In this document: one piece after another, positions 53,102 to 62,171 of the stretch
Numbering within the stretch: the first letter of the stretch is position 1
Layout: every line of letters begins with the position of its first letter
From: Tharpella sp964457755
GTDB lineage: Bacteria; Desulfobacterota; Anaeroferrophillalia; Anaeroferrophillales; Tharpellaceae
DNA length: 64,000 bases
Assembly: GCA_964457755.1 (NCBI GenBank)
Contig: CAYWGC010000013.1
Coordinates: 1 to 64,000 of the forward strand
Direction of reading: 5' to 3'
Program-made: the position numbers and the translations under genes
Notes under the pieces: model-generated
The model's input: only the letters and a program-made list of their open reading frames with translations
Told to the model about the DNA's origin: nothing
Database searches by the model: none

Positions 53102-53129
53102 TTGACTTAACTTAGGGACAAGCTTTATT
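53102..53129 (+). promoter_or_regulatory. Possible promoter of the corC-lnt genes
   Basis: TTGACT (53102-53107) with TTTATT 16 bases downstream (53124-53129), 45 bases before the TTG start. Spacing is acceptable; the -10 is weak. Confidence 0.38.
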
Positions 53130-53174
53130 CTGCAATCAAAAACCAGACTAATAGACAGAAATGTGGAGACGTAG

Positions 53175-54104
53175 TTGAGCGATAAAGAGAAAGGTCTGCT
53201 GAACCGTTTAAAGGCTTTGTTTCAGGGCGAGCATGAACCGCCACCCAGCGAAGAGGAACTCTTTGAGATTATCAATGCCAGCGGTGAAACCGGGGTTATT
53301 GCTGACGACACCCATGAGATGCTGAGCAGCATCATCCAGCTCAAAGAGACCCAGGTTCAAGAAGTCATGGTGCCCCGCACAGAGTTCGCTGCGATTGCGG
53401 CCGACTGTAGTATTCATGAAGAACTTGAAACAATCACCAGCAAAGGCTTCTCCCGCTATCCGATTTTCCACGACAACCTCGACCAGGTCATCGGCATTCT
53501 CTACGCCAAGGATATCCTCAAACATCTGGAAGAAGACCTAAAGCAGCTCCACCCCCGCGACATCATGCGGCCGGTCTACTTTGTTCCCGAAACCAAAAAG
53601 GTGCAGGAGCTGCTCCAGGAGTTCAGGATCAAAGGTATCCATATCGCGGTTGCCGTCGACGAGTATGGCGGCACCTCGGGTCTGGTGACGATCAGCGATC
53701 TGGTTGAAGAGATTATCGGTAAAATCTACGAAGAGGACCGCCCGGTTGAAGAGAGTGAAAAACTTATTGAAAAACTTGATGATGGCTCCTATCTGATCAA
53801 TGGCAAAACCGAGATCGAAGAGATCGAAGAAATTTTCGGCCTTGAGATAGATAACCGGGGCAAATTTGAAAGTGCAGGTGGACTCGCGGTTTTCTTGAGC
53901 GGCAGTATCCCGCAAACGGGGGAGAGTTTTGTCTACAAAAACATCTCTCTGACCATTGAGGCGGCCGACAATCGTCGGGTTACGAAAATTCGTTTGCGAG
54001 AATTCGCCGAACCGCAAGGGAAAGCTGAAACGCCCCCAAACATTCCCGAAAAACCCACGACATCGGATCAGAGCCGTGACCCTCTGGAAATTGAAAAATC
54101 GTGA
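53175..54104 (+). CDS. CorC/HlyC-like CBS domain protein
   Basis: A 309-residue soluble protein with a paired CBS domain (MVPRTEFAAIAADCSIHEEL; FRIKGIHIAVAVDEYGGTSG) and a C-terminal CorC_HlyC (transporter-associated) domain (GSYLINGKTEIEEIEEIFGL). The CorC group is linked to magnesium or cobalt efflux, and corC commonly lies directly before lnt, as here. TTG 53175 has GGAG six bases upstream. The stop overlaps the GTG start of lnt. Confidence 0.9.
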   Translation: MSDKEKGLLNRLKALFQGEHEPPPSEEELFEIINASGETGVIADDTHEMLSSIIQLKETQVQEVMVPRTEFAAIAADCSIHEELETITSKGFSRYPIFHDNLDQVIGILYAKDILKHLEEDLKQLHPRDIMRPVYFVPETKKVQELLQEFRIKGIHIAVAVDEYGGTSGLVTISDLVEEIIGKIYEEDRPVEESEKLIEKLDDGSYLINGKTEIEEIEEIFGLEIDNRGKFESAGGLAVFLSGSIPQTGESFVYKNISLTIEAADNRRVTKIRLREFAEPQGKAETPPNIPEKPTTSDQSRDPLEIEKS

Positions 54105-55738
54105 CTCGTTTCGGCCTTTTCCTGGGGGCGGGGCTCACCTCTACGGCCACCCTCTATCTAAGTTTCAACCTTCAGACTTACAGCTGGCTCTGGGCTTTCA
54201 TCGCCCTTATCCCTATGTTAGCCCTCTCGGAAAGAAGCAGCTCCTGGCGTTCAGCCTGCGGACTCGGCCTTTTAGCCGGTTTTAGTTTTAATTTTATAGA
54301 GCTCTTCTGGGTCACCAACTCAATCGCCGGTTTTACGAGCTTGCCGCAAGCTTTAGTAATAATTATTATGGGCTTGCTGGCGCTCTACATGGCGCTCTAC
54401 ATAGCGATTTTTACCGGCCTCTGGTACTATCTCCGAAATTTGCCCGCGCTAACATCAGCTTTTGGGGGAGTTCTCAGTGCTCTGACTGGGGCTGCTGTCT
54501 GGATCCTGCTTGAGGATCTGCGCAGCGCTTTTCTCGGCGGCTTTCCATGGCATCCTCTGGGCTTGACCCAGATCGACAACCATCTCTTTAATTGGCTGCT
54601 GCCCTGGGGCGGTGTCCGCCTGCTCTCTGGCCTGATCGTTATCGGCAATACAGGACTCTATCTAAGCGGCAATGCTCTTTTAAAAAAGAGGGGTAAAAAA
54701 ACTGCTCTTTATGCTTTTTTACTCCTCGGCCCGCTCTTGGGTCTGGCTCTTTCAAGCGGTACCGATATTCCCGTACGAACAAAGCCGCAAACCCTTAAAC
54801 AAACGCCTACAGCTTCCAACCCCGTCAAAATCGTTGTAATCCAACCCAATCTTCCCCAAAAAGAGAAGTGGCTCCCGGAGAACCGGGAGAAGATCATCGA
54901 AAAGATGATCTTCATGACCCAACAAGGTTTAAAAAAGCGTCCCGACCTTATCATCTGGCCGGAAGCAGCCCTGCCCCTGCTCTTGGAAAAAGAGAAAGCT
55001 CTCTGCGAGCGCCTCCAGGAACTTGTCGAAAAAGGAGAAACCAGCCTGATGCTTGGCGGCCCTCGTTATTTAGCCCCCCCCTCTAAAAATCAGACTACTG
55101 CAACGCAAAAAAAACTCTACAACTCAATCTTTCTCTTTTCACCCGATAACCCAAGACAGGTCTACAATAAAATAAAACTTGTCCCATATGGTGAATTTAC
55201 CCCATTTGCGGAGTTTTTCCCATTCATCAGCAAAATTGTGCCCGGCCTCAGTTACTCTCCCGGAGATAAAATTCACAATTTCACGTTAAAGCAACTTAAA
55301 ATCGCCCCGTCAGTCTGCTTTGAAGGGGTCTTTCCTGCCTTTACAGCCCATTTTTTTGAGGCTGGCGCTAACATTCTCATCAACCTGACCAACGACGCCT
55401 GGTTTGGCGACTCACCCGGCCCGCGCCAACACCTTTTAAATATCCGCCTGCGTGCCTTGGAGAACCACTGCTATATCGTCCGCTGTGCCAATACCGGAAT
55501 CTCCGCCATCATCAACCCCCAAGGAGAAATTGAACAACAGCTCCCTTTAAACCGGGAAGGCCTGCTCGAAGCTAAGATCACTCCCAGCCGCAGAGCAACT
55601 TTCTTTGCCAGCCACCCCCACCTGCCGACGACCGGAGCCGGAATTATCACTCTAATCTCCCTTTTAATAATATTTTTTTGCCAACGACGGCTTAAAACCT
55701 TAAAGCCGGGTCTTGACGACACTCATACTTTAGTCTAA
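54101..55738 (+). CDS. lnt: Apolipoprotein N-acyltransferase
   Basis: A 545-residue inner-membrane enzyme that adds the third acyl chain to the N-terminal cysteine of lipoproteins. About six to seven N-terminal helices (GLLALYMALYIAIFTGLWYY among them), then a nitrilase-like periplasmic domain with the E-K-C triad visible in order: LIIWPEAALP (Glu), YNKIKLVPYGEFTPF (Lys) and SVCFEGVFPA (Cys). Start GTG 54101 in the GTGA that also ends corC. Its presence confirms a diderm cell. Confidence 0.96.
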   Translation: MTRFGLFLGAGLTSTATLYLSFNLQTYSWLWAFIALIPMLALSERSSSWRSACGLGLLAGFSFNFIELFWVTNSIAGFTSLPQALVIIIMGLLALYMALYIAIFTGLWYYLRNLPALTSAFGGVLSALTGAAVWILLEDLRSAFLGGFPWHPLGLTQIDNHLFNWLLPWGGVRLLSGLIVIGNTGLYLSGNALLKKRGKKTALYAFLLLGPLLGLALSSGTDIPVRTKPQTLKQTPTASNPVKIVVIQPNLPQKEKWLPENREKIIEKMIFMTQQGLKKRPDLIIWPEAALPLLLEKEKALCERLQELVEKGETSLMLGGPRYLAPPSKNQTTATQKKLYNSIFLFSPDNPRQVYNKIKLVPYGEFTPFAEFFPFISKIVPGLSYSPGDKIHNFTLKQLKIAPSVCFEGVFPAFTAHFFEAGANILINLTNDAWFGDSPGPRQHLLNIRLRALENHCYIVRCANTGISAIINPQGEIEQQLPLNREGLLEAKITPSRRATFFASHPHLPTTGAGIITLISLLIIFFCQRRLKTLKPGLDDTHTLV

Positions 55739-55749
55739 GGTGCCGCGCC

Positions 55750-57195
55750 ATGTTACTTATTGAATCCATCGATAGGCCGCCATCAGCAGCGGCCCTTTTC
55801 CTCAGACTTTCGGAAAAACCGATTCCAGCCTGGCTTGATGCCAATGTTGACAGCAAAAATCTAGGCCGCTATTCCTTTCTGGCGGCTGACCCTTTCCTAA
55901 AAATCACCGCCTGCGGACAACATATCATTGAGGAAAACTGCTTGAATGGGGAGAAAACCGAGCACCAAAGCCCTTTCTTTCCTTTTCTCGACAGGTTGCA
56001 AAAACGCTGGCAGAGACCTAAAGAGAGTGGTTTTCTCCCCTTTGAAAGCGGCCTTATCGGTTATCTGGGATATGAACTCGGCCATCAAGTTGAAGATTTC
56101 CCCCAGACGACAATCAACGACTTACATATGCCGGACACTTTTTTCGGGGCTTACGATGCCCTGATTGCAATTGACCATTTAACTGACACAACTTGGCTTG
56201 TAGCCAGCGGCCTGCCAGAAAAGTCTGGAAGCCCGGGCGCCCGCATCCGGGCCCGCCAACGCATCGAAGAACTCCGAGAGATTGTAATTGCGGCCCGAGA
56301 GGATGAAGCAAAATCGATAATCATCGAAGAAATAACTTCTGGAAAAACAGAGCATATCACCTCGGCTGACGGACAGCTCGATGCAAATTTCAGTTACTCA
56401 TCATATCAGACAGCAATCAAAAAAATCCTCGACTACATCGCCGCTGGTGATATCTATCAGGTCAATCTCTCTCAACGTTTCGCCACCCCTTTCAACGGCA
56501 ACCATCGAGAGTTCTATCTCCATTTCCGCAACTTAAGCCCGGCCCCATTCGGAGCCTACCTGGAAACCGGCGACCACTGTATCATGAGTAACTCGCCGGA
56601 GCGCTACCTACTCATCAAAAACGACTATATTGAAACTCGACCAATCAAAGGTACCCGGCCCCGAGGCACCACAGCAAAAAAAGATAGCGATCTCGGCCAG
56701 GAACTGCTCTTAAGCCCCAAAGATCGGGCTGAACATATCATGATTGTCGATCTTGAACGTAATGATCTCGGCAGGGTCGCCGATTACGGCAGCGTCCACG
56801 TCCCCGAAATGCAGATTTTAGAAAGCTACGCCAACGTTCACCATATGGTCTCTACCGTTGCCGCCCGCATTCGAACGGGCAAAAGCAGCAGCAACTGTCT
56901 TTTCAACTCTTTTCCCGGCGGCTCGATCACCGGAGCTCCTAAACTCCGCTCTATGGAGATCATCGACGAACTCGAACCGACCTGCCGTGGTGTCTATACC
57001 GGCTCAATCGGCTATTTCGACTTCTCCGGCGATCTCGACTTCAATATTGCTATTCGCACCGCCATCGCCTGCAACAACCACCTCTATTTCCAGGTCGGCG
57101 GCGGCATCGTTGCCGACTCCGATGCCAACGACGAATACCAGGAAACCCGCACCAAAGCCGCTTCCTTCCTTAAAACCCTACAAGAAAAAAGCTGA
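55750..57195 (+). CDS. pabB: Aminodeoxychorismate synthase component I
   Basis: A 481-residue chorismate-using enzyme that, with glutamine amidotransferase PabA, makes 4-amino-4-deoxychorismate for folate. The C-terminal half has the signature: DIYQVNLSQRF, RPIKGTRPRGTT (the Lys of PIKGT marks PabB rather than the Ala of TrpE), IVDLERNDLGRV, SIGYFDFSGDLDFNIAIRT. AAGG precedes ATG 55750. A gene in a group with corC and lnt, only 11 bases apart. No PabA here. Confidence 0.94.
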   Translation: MLLIESIDRPPSAAALFLRLSEKPIPAWLDANVDSKNLGRYSFLAADPFLKITACGQHIIEENCLNGEKTEHQSPFFPFLDRLQKRWQRPKESGFLPFESGLIGYLGYELGHQVEDFPQTTINDLHMPDTFFGAYDALIAIDHLTDTTWLVASGLPEKSGSPGARIRARQRIEELREIVIAAREDEAKSIIIEEITSGKTEHITSADGQLDANFSYSSYQTAIKKILDYIAAGDIYQVNLSQRFATPFNGNHREFYLHFRNLSPAPFGAYLETGDHCIMSNSPERYLLIKNDYIETRPIKGTRPRGTTAKKDSDLGQELLLSPKDRAEHIMIVDLERNDLGRVADYGSVHVPEMQILESYANVHHMVSTVAARIRTGKSSSNCLFNSFPGGSITGAPKLRSMEIIDELEPTCRGVYTGSIGYFDFSGDLDFNIAIRTAIACNNHLYFQVGGGIVADSDANDEYQETRTKAASFLKTLQEKS

Positions 57196-57427
57196 CACTG
57201 AGGCAAAATTAAATAGTATCTTTCGGGTTGCCCTATTTCACCCTCTTTTTAACCTATTAAATATTTTTCTAAAATAGATGTTGACTGTAATTCGGCAAAT
57301 CCGGTATGGATTAGTGGTGCTTACGATCTCAATCTTAAAGTTAGAGTCTGACCGAAAAATTGAGGTTGGCAGAGGGTTATGTAAGTCAACATAACCATAA
57401 TCTAATGTTAAATGGGGAATATTGAAC

Positions 57428-59134
57428 ATGAAGAAGGTTGCTTTCAAAATTATCTTTAAACTTGTTGTCTTATTCATGGTCTTCCTGACTTTACCGCTGC
57501 AAGCTCAAATGACGTTTGATAGTTCTGGTAATATCGGTATCGGCACAGAGACACCCAACTACGAACTCGATATCGCCGGCACCACCAATACGACTACCCT
57601 GAGCATCAATTCAACAGCGGTAACGGCGACAGCCAGCGAACTTAATTATGTTAAAAATGTGACCGCGTCAATCCAAGATCAACTCGACGGCAAAGCAAAC
57701 ACAGCAAATCCGGTTTTTACCGGCACCGCCACGTTGCCCGGCGACGGGGCCTGGGATAGTGACGGATATGTCGGTATCGGTACGACCTCGCCGACTGAAA
57801 AGCTGACTCTTGCAGACGGCAACTTCCTGCAAACTCCCGGCGATCCCACCCTCATCGGCTCGCTTATCGATGATAGCACAACCCTACTGGACGGAGCTAA
57901 AGCCATCTGTGTATCCGGCAAATATGCCTATGTTGCGGCATTTGATGATGACGGGATTGAAATTCTTGATATTTCAGATCCGACCAATCCCACCCATGTC
58001 GGTTCCTGCCTTGATGATGGCCCCGGTGGCACTATCGCACTGGAAGGCGCCAGTTCGATCTGTATCGCCGGAAAATATGCCTATGTCACGGCATTTTATG
58101 ATCACGGAGTTGCAATTATTGATATTTCGGATCCCACCGACCCTACTCATGTCGGCTCTATTTTCGACGATAGCACAACCGAACTGTGCGGAGCTATGTC
58201 CATCTGTGTAGTCGGAAAATATGCCTATATCGCGGCATATTCTGATGAAGGAGTTGAAATTCTTGATATTTCAGACCCGACCAATCCCACCCACGTCGGT
58301 GCGATTACGAATAGTATGTTTCTTGGCCTGGAAGGCGCCTGTTCTATCTGTGTATCCGGAAAATATGCTTATGTCGCAGCCAGTATTGGAAACACGATTA
58401 CAATTCTCAACATTTCGAACCACAGCAACCCCAGTAAAGTTGGTATGATCCGTGAGAGTACTAATCCAGCAGAAACTGCGCTGGACGGAGCTCGTTCGAT
58501 CTATGTCTCCGGAAAATATGCTTATGTCGCAGCCAGCCAAGATGATGGGGTTGAAATTCTCGATATTTCAGATCCGACCAATCCGACTCATGTTGGCGCA
58601 ATTTTAGATGATGATGAAACCAGACTTGATAGTGCATACTCAATCCAGGTACGCGGCAATTATGCCTATATCGCTGCCGCCAGCGGTCACGCTATAGAGA
58701 TACTAGATATTTCAGATCCAGAAAACCCTGTCCATGTCGGAACGTCTACTACGGGTGCGGGATATCCTGCAGCGGTTTGTGTCTCCGGTAAATACGCTTA
58801 TGTTGCTTGTTACGGCTCATCCGCAGTCAATATCTTCGATATCTCAGGATTGAATGTTCCTGGCGCCCAGATCGGATCAATTGCCACAAACACTCTTAAT
58901 GTCTCCGAAAACGCCATAATCGGAGACCATCTGTATGTTCAAGATGGATTAAATGTTGGTCCCGGGGGAATAAAATCGGATGGGCCGGTTTCAATTAAAG
59001 ATATTTTAACATTAGTTCCACGAACGACAAACCCCACTAGCCCGGTAAGCGGAACGCTCTACTACAACGACACCGATGGAACACTGCATATCTACAATGG
59101 CACAGACTGGAATATCTTTTCCCCAGATCCTTGA
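57428..59134 (+). CDS. Secreted LVIVD-repeat beta-propeller protein
   Basis: A 568-residue exported protein: MKKVAFKIIFKLVVLFMVFL then TLPLQAQ is a signal peptide. The N-terminal part (about 30-115) has tail-fibre-like phrases (GNIGIGTETPNYELDIAG; YVGIGTTSPTEKL). Residues ~150-475 hold seven ~48-residue repeats of the form SGKYAYVAA...IEILDISDPTNPTHVG (LVIVD type), expected to form a beta-propeller. A C-terminal ~90 residues repeat the fibre-like style (GTLYYNDTDGTLHIYNGTDW). GGGGAA lies before ATG 57428. Likely a surface or extracellular adhesin or binding protein; no enzyme motif is seen. Confidence 0.8.
   Translation: MKKVAFKIIFKLVVLFMVFLTLPLQAQMTFDSSGNIGIGTETPNYELDIAGTTNTTTLSINSTAVTATASELNYVKNVTASIQDQLDGKANTANPVFTGTATLPGDGAWDSDGYVGIGTTSPTEKLTLADGNFLQTPGDPTLIGSLIDDSTTLLDGAKAICVSGKYAYVAAFDDDGIEILDISDPTNPTHVGSCLDDGPGGTIALEGASSICIAGKYAYVTAFYDHGVAIIDISDPTDPTHVGSIFDDSTTELCGAMSICVVGKYAYIAAYSDEGVEILDISDPTNPTHVGAITNSMFLGLEGACSICVSGKYAYVAASIGNTITILNISNHSNPSKVGMIRESTNPAETALDGARSIYVSGKYAYVAASQDDGVEILDISDPTNPTHVGAILDDDETRLDSAYSIQVRGNYAYIAAASGHAIEILDISDPENPVHVGTSTTGAGYPAAVCVSGKYAYVACYGSSAVNIFDISGLNVPGAQIGSIATNTLNVSENAIIGDHLYVQDGLNVGPGGIKSDGPVSIKDILTLVPRTTNPTSPVSGTLYYNDTDGTLHIYNGTDWNIFSPDP
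57885..58860 (+). repeat. Seven tandem coding repeats (LVIVD units)
   Basis: Seven consecutive units of about 135-150 bases encode the propeller blades. Units 1, 3 and 5 share long near-identical DNA in the DISDPTNPTHVG part, showing recent duplication or conversion; unit 4 (ITILNISNHSNPSKVG) and unit 7 have drifted. Confidence 0.85.
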
Positions 59135-59196
59135 TTCATTAATACAAGAACTAACCGTAATGTGACCCGCAAATCTTGAGATATTCTGCAAATCTC

Positions 59197-59251
59197 AACC
59201 AAAAAAGCCGTTTTGGAAAAGTTAGCTTTTTCCAAAACGGCTTTTTTGGTT
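59197..59251. terminator. Strong bidirectional terminator
   Basis: A perfect 24-bp stem (AACCAAAAAAGCCG at the base, GGAAAA at the top) with the loop GTTAGCT, ending in TTTTTTGGTTTT. It lies between the converging LVIVD and enoyl-CoA hydratase-like genes. Confidence 0.92.
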
Positions 59252-59277
59252 TTCAAGTTGTTAAACTTAAGCGTCGT

Positions 59278-60057
59278 CTATTTTTCCTGCCAATTGGGAG
59301 CGCGCTTCTCCATGAAGGCATTGATCCCTTCGGCCGCATCTTCAGTCGTACACAAGCGGGCAAAGGCTTCGTTCATATATTCGAAGGCCTTATAGTAATC
59401 CTGATCGGCGGCACCATAGAAGGCAGTCTTGGCAATTTGTAACGCAATTGGGCTCTTTTGCGCCAAACCGGCGGCCCATTTTCGCGTTTCAGCTTCGAGT
59501 TCATCATCGGCCACGACCCGGTTGACAAGCCCCATCTCGAGAGCTTTATCAGCCTTAATTAACTGACCGTCGAAAAGTAGCTCCAAAGCTCTTTTCCGGC
59601 CGATCGACTTACTTACCGGCACGATCGGACCAATGCAGTTCAAGCCGACATTAATAGCAGTCAAACCATAACGAGCCCCTTGGGCCATTACGGCGAGATC
59701 AGCCGCCGCTACCACTCCAGCACCATTGGCCGCGGCCACGCCATGCACCTGAGCAATTATCGGTTTGCTCATGCGACTCATATTGACCAATGGCGTTTCC
59801 ATAATCTCAATCCACTTTTTATACTCCATCGCCGTCTTACCAAAGAAATCACTAACATCAATACCGGCACAAAAAGCTTTGCCGGAACCTTTAATAATAA
59901 TTACCCGAACATCATCACGGGCATCAAGCTCCAGCAGAGCCTGATTTAGCTCCCGAGCCAAAGGCAGACTGAAGGTATTTAAGCTTTTGGGACGATTCAA
60001 GGTTATTTCACCGACATTCTCAGCAATAATCTCCACCAACACATTTTCATAACTCAT
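59278..60057 (-). CDS. Enoyl-CoA hydratase/isomerase family protein without hydratase glutamates
   Basis: A 259-residue crotonase-fold protein. ATG 60057 (MSYENVLVEIIAENVG) has GAGGTGAG upstream; the frame extends to 60111. The CoA-binding parts are present (FCAGIDVSDFF; PIIAQVHGVAAANGAG). In true hydratases the two catalytic Glu lie in GGGCELA and in xxPExxLG; here these read NGAGVVAAADL and AINVGLN, with no Glu in either. So classical hydration is not expected; isomerase, hydrolase, lyase or a binding role remain. Unlinked to the 14-19 kb acyl-CoA genes. Confidence 0.85.
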   Translation of the reverse strand: MSYENVLVEIIAENVGEITLNRPKSLNTFSLPLARELNQALLELDARDDVRVIIIKGSGKAFCAGIDVSDFFGKTAMEYKKWIEIMETPLVNMSRMSKPIIAQVHGVAAANGAGVVAAADLAVMAQGARYGLTAINVGLNCIGPIVPVSKSIGRKRALELLFDGQLIKADKALEMGLVNRVVADDELEAETRKWAAGLAQKSPIALQIAKTAFYGAADQDYYKAFEYMNEAFARLCTTEDAAEGINAFMEKRAPNWQEK

Positions 60058-60169
60058 AATCTCACCTCTACTGTTCAAATTTAAACAACAACTATACGGG
60101 TTAAATATCACCTTTAAAACTTAAGGCTCATAGCACACAATAAACCTTTAAACAATTAGTAGACCTGCC

Positions 60170-60715
60170 CTACAAGTCAACTGACTGCCTAATAAGTTGC
60201 AAAAACTCATCGCCATCCGGAAGCAGCCCATGAAATTCATAGAGGACCCGAGCCCCCTTTGGGGTAATTTCGAGAATAAATGTAACCGGGATATTTTCAA
60301 CTCTCACCTTATTCCCATAAGGGTCAGCAAAAAGCGGAAAAGGGATGGCGTGGTACCGGGCAAAATTCTCAACCGCAAAGAGATCATCACCATAACCCAA
60401 ACCGATAATTTTCACCTGGTGAAAAAGCCCCTCTTTACTTATCAAATTATAGAGTTCTTTAAGATCATCAACCTGATTCAGACAGTGCGCGCAGCTCGTT
60501 TGAAAAACTTCAGCAACCAAGACTCGAGCCTTGATGTCAGTCAATCTGAAACTCTGAGCCGGTGAAAAAAACCCGAGATAGACCGCCAGCCGATAGTCAT
60601 CCGGCATTGCCAAGGTAATCGGTCGTACCATCTCTCGACTCTTTTTCGACATTGCACAAGCAGAGATCAGGAACAAACTTGCAAAAAGTAAAAACCAAAT
60701 AATCAGTCTACGCAA
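60170..60715 (-). CDS. Thioredoxin-fold (TlpA-like) lipoprotein
   Basis: A 181-residue protein with lipobox LISACA after a hydrophobic start (MRRLIIWFLLFASLFLI), so lipidated near Cys20. The mature part has a peroxiredoxin/TlpA-like core: ARVLVAEVFQTSCAHCLNQV with CAHC as the active site and IPVTFILEI with the cis-Pro-like segment. Such proteins reduce periplasmic disulfides, for example for haem c attachment; a c-type haem domain occurs at 21.8 kb, but no specific link is shown. Function assigned by fold only. Confidence 0.82.
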   Translation of the reverse strand: MRRLIIWFLLFASLFLISACAMSKKSREMVRPITLAMPDDYRLAVYLGFFSPAQSFRLTDIKARVLVAEVFQTSCAHCLNQVDDLKELYNLISKEGLFHQVKIIGLGYGDDLFAVENFARYHAIPFPLFADPYGNKVRVENIPVTFILEITPKGARVLYEFHGLLPDGDEFLQLIRQSVDL

Positions 60716-60941
60716 ACCACCTCCAGGTTAAAAATAAGCGCAAAAAAAAGAAAAATAAACACCGTTCAACTACACTCCATTGGACTCTTTGTCAACCCTA
60801 ACTCTTAACCCATCAAGACCAGCCAAATGAACTTTAGAGATATTTACAAAAATCTTTTTTTCGTGTATTTACTATTATATATCAATCCCCGGAAGCACTC
60901 CGGAAAAAATCCAAACATACCCTTAATATTCCTCAGGATTT

Positions 60942-62171
60942 ATGTCCATCAACGCTCCCATAACCAAAACACTACCCAATCCCCAGGTCGCAGTCACCGG
61001 AATCGGAGCTTTATGCGCCACCGGTCTCGATTTTAAGAGTTCCTTTGCGGCACTTTTTGAGAAGCGTCAGGATCCGGCCGCCCCACGCCGGTTTGACCTG
61101 GAACATGCGACCACTTATCCGGTTTTTGAACTGCCACCATCCCCGCTTGATTTTGAAGACAAAAACCAACCATGGTTGCGAACCAGCCGACTGGCCCTGA
61201 CTGCAGCCCGCGAGGCTTTAGAAGATGCCGATTGGGGTGATGGCCGAGAGTTATCGCAACTGAAAGTTGGAATCTGTATCGGCACGACCGTCGGCGGCAG
61301 TATGAACGATGAACAATTTTACCGCGACTTTCGCAATGGGAAAAATCCCGGCCTCAAACCCATTGATCGTTATCTACGCAGCAATCCAGCCGACGTTCTG
61401 GCGCAAGTTTTCGACGTCCAAGGCCCGAGACTTACAATCGTTAACGCTTGCTCTTCGGGAAGTGATGCAATCGGCTTAGGGGCTGACTGGATCAGATCAG
61501 GACTCTGCGATCTGGTTTTGGCCGGCGGCAGCGATGAGCTTTGCCGGGTCACCTGTAATGGCTTTATCTCTTTGATGATCAGCGACCAGCAACCCTGCCG
61601 ACCCTTTGACCGGCAGCGCAACGGTCTCAACCTCGGCGAGGGGGCTGCCGTCCTGGTCCTGGAATCGGATAATTTACGAAAACTTAAAAAACCGTCGAGA
61701 GCCCATATCTTAAGCTACGGTAGCGCTTGCGACGCCTGGCACTTAACCGCACCTCACCCTGAAGGAAAAGGTCTACGCCGCGCTCTCCAACTGGCATTAT
61801 CCGCCGCCGACATCAAAGCTCACGATATAGCGTTCATTAACGCTCACGGGACGGCCACAATTAATAACGACCTGAGCGAAGGAAAAGTTATCAAGAGCGT
61901 CTTTCCCCAGACCCCTTTTTTTTCAACCAAAGGCCATACCGGCCATACCCTCGGGGCAGCCGGTGCCTTAGAAGCCGCTTTCACTATCGCCATGCTGCAG
62001 ACCGGGGAAATCCCTGCCAGTGCGGGTTTTTGTGAAGTTGATTCCGAGATCGACCACTCTCCGACAAATTGTCCTTTAAACATAGATGGCCGTCTCGCAT
62101 TAAGTCAATCACTGGCTTTTGGTGGTAATAATGCAGCCTTGGTCTTTGGCCTCGATGGAGACCTATCATAA
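60942..62171 (+). CDS. Beta-ketoacyl-ACP synthase (FabF type), second pair
   Basis: A 409-residue ketosynthase with the full triad: Cys170 in IVNACSSGSDAI, His302 in NAHGTATIN and His335 in KGHTGHTLGAAGA. It resembles the KS of the first pair (25567) and FabF-type KSalpha proteins. An ATG start at 60942 follows a non-coding leader of ~225 bases. The chain-length-factor-like gene starts on its last stop base. Reasonably a second extension module of the same specialised lipid pathway. Confidence 0.92.
   Translation: MSINAPITKTLPNPQVAVTGIGALCATGLDFKSSFAALFEKRQDPAAPRRFDLEHATTYPVFELPPSPLDFEDKNQPWLRTSRLALTAAREALEDADWGDGRELSQLKVGICIGTTVGGSMNDEQFYRDFRNGKNPGLKPIDRYLRSNPADVLAQVFDVQGPRLTIVNACSSGSDAIGLGADWIRSGLCDLVLAGGSDELCRVTCNGFISLMISDQQPCRPFDRQRNGLNLGEGAAVLVLESDNLRKLKKPSRAHILSYGSACDAWHLTAPHPEGKGLRRALQLALSAADIKAHDIAFINAHGTATINNDLSEGKVIKSVFPQTPFFSTKGHTGHTLGAAGALEAAFTIAMLQTGEIPASAGFCEVDSEIDHSPTNCPLNIDGRLALSQSLAFGGNNAALVFGLDGDLS

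Noticed and set aside
57885..58860. CRISPR array or satellite repeat
   Set aside because: The units are in frame, ~145 bases, and encode LVIVD blades without spacers.
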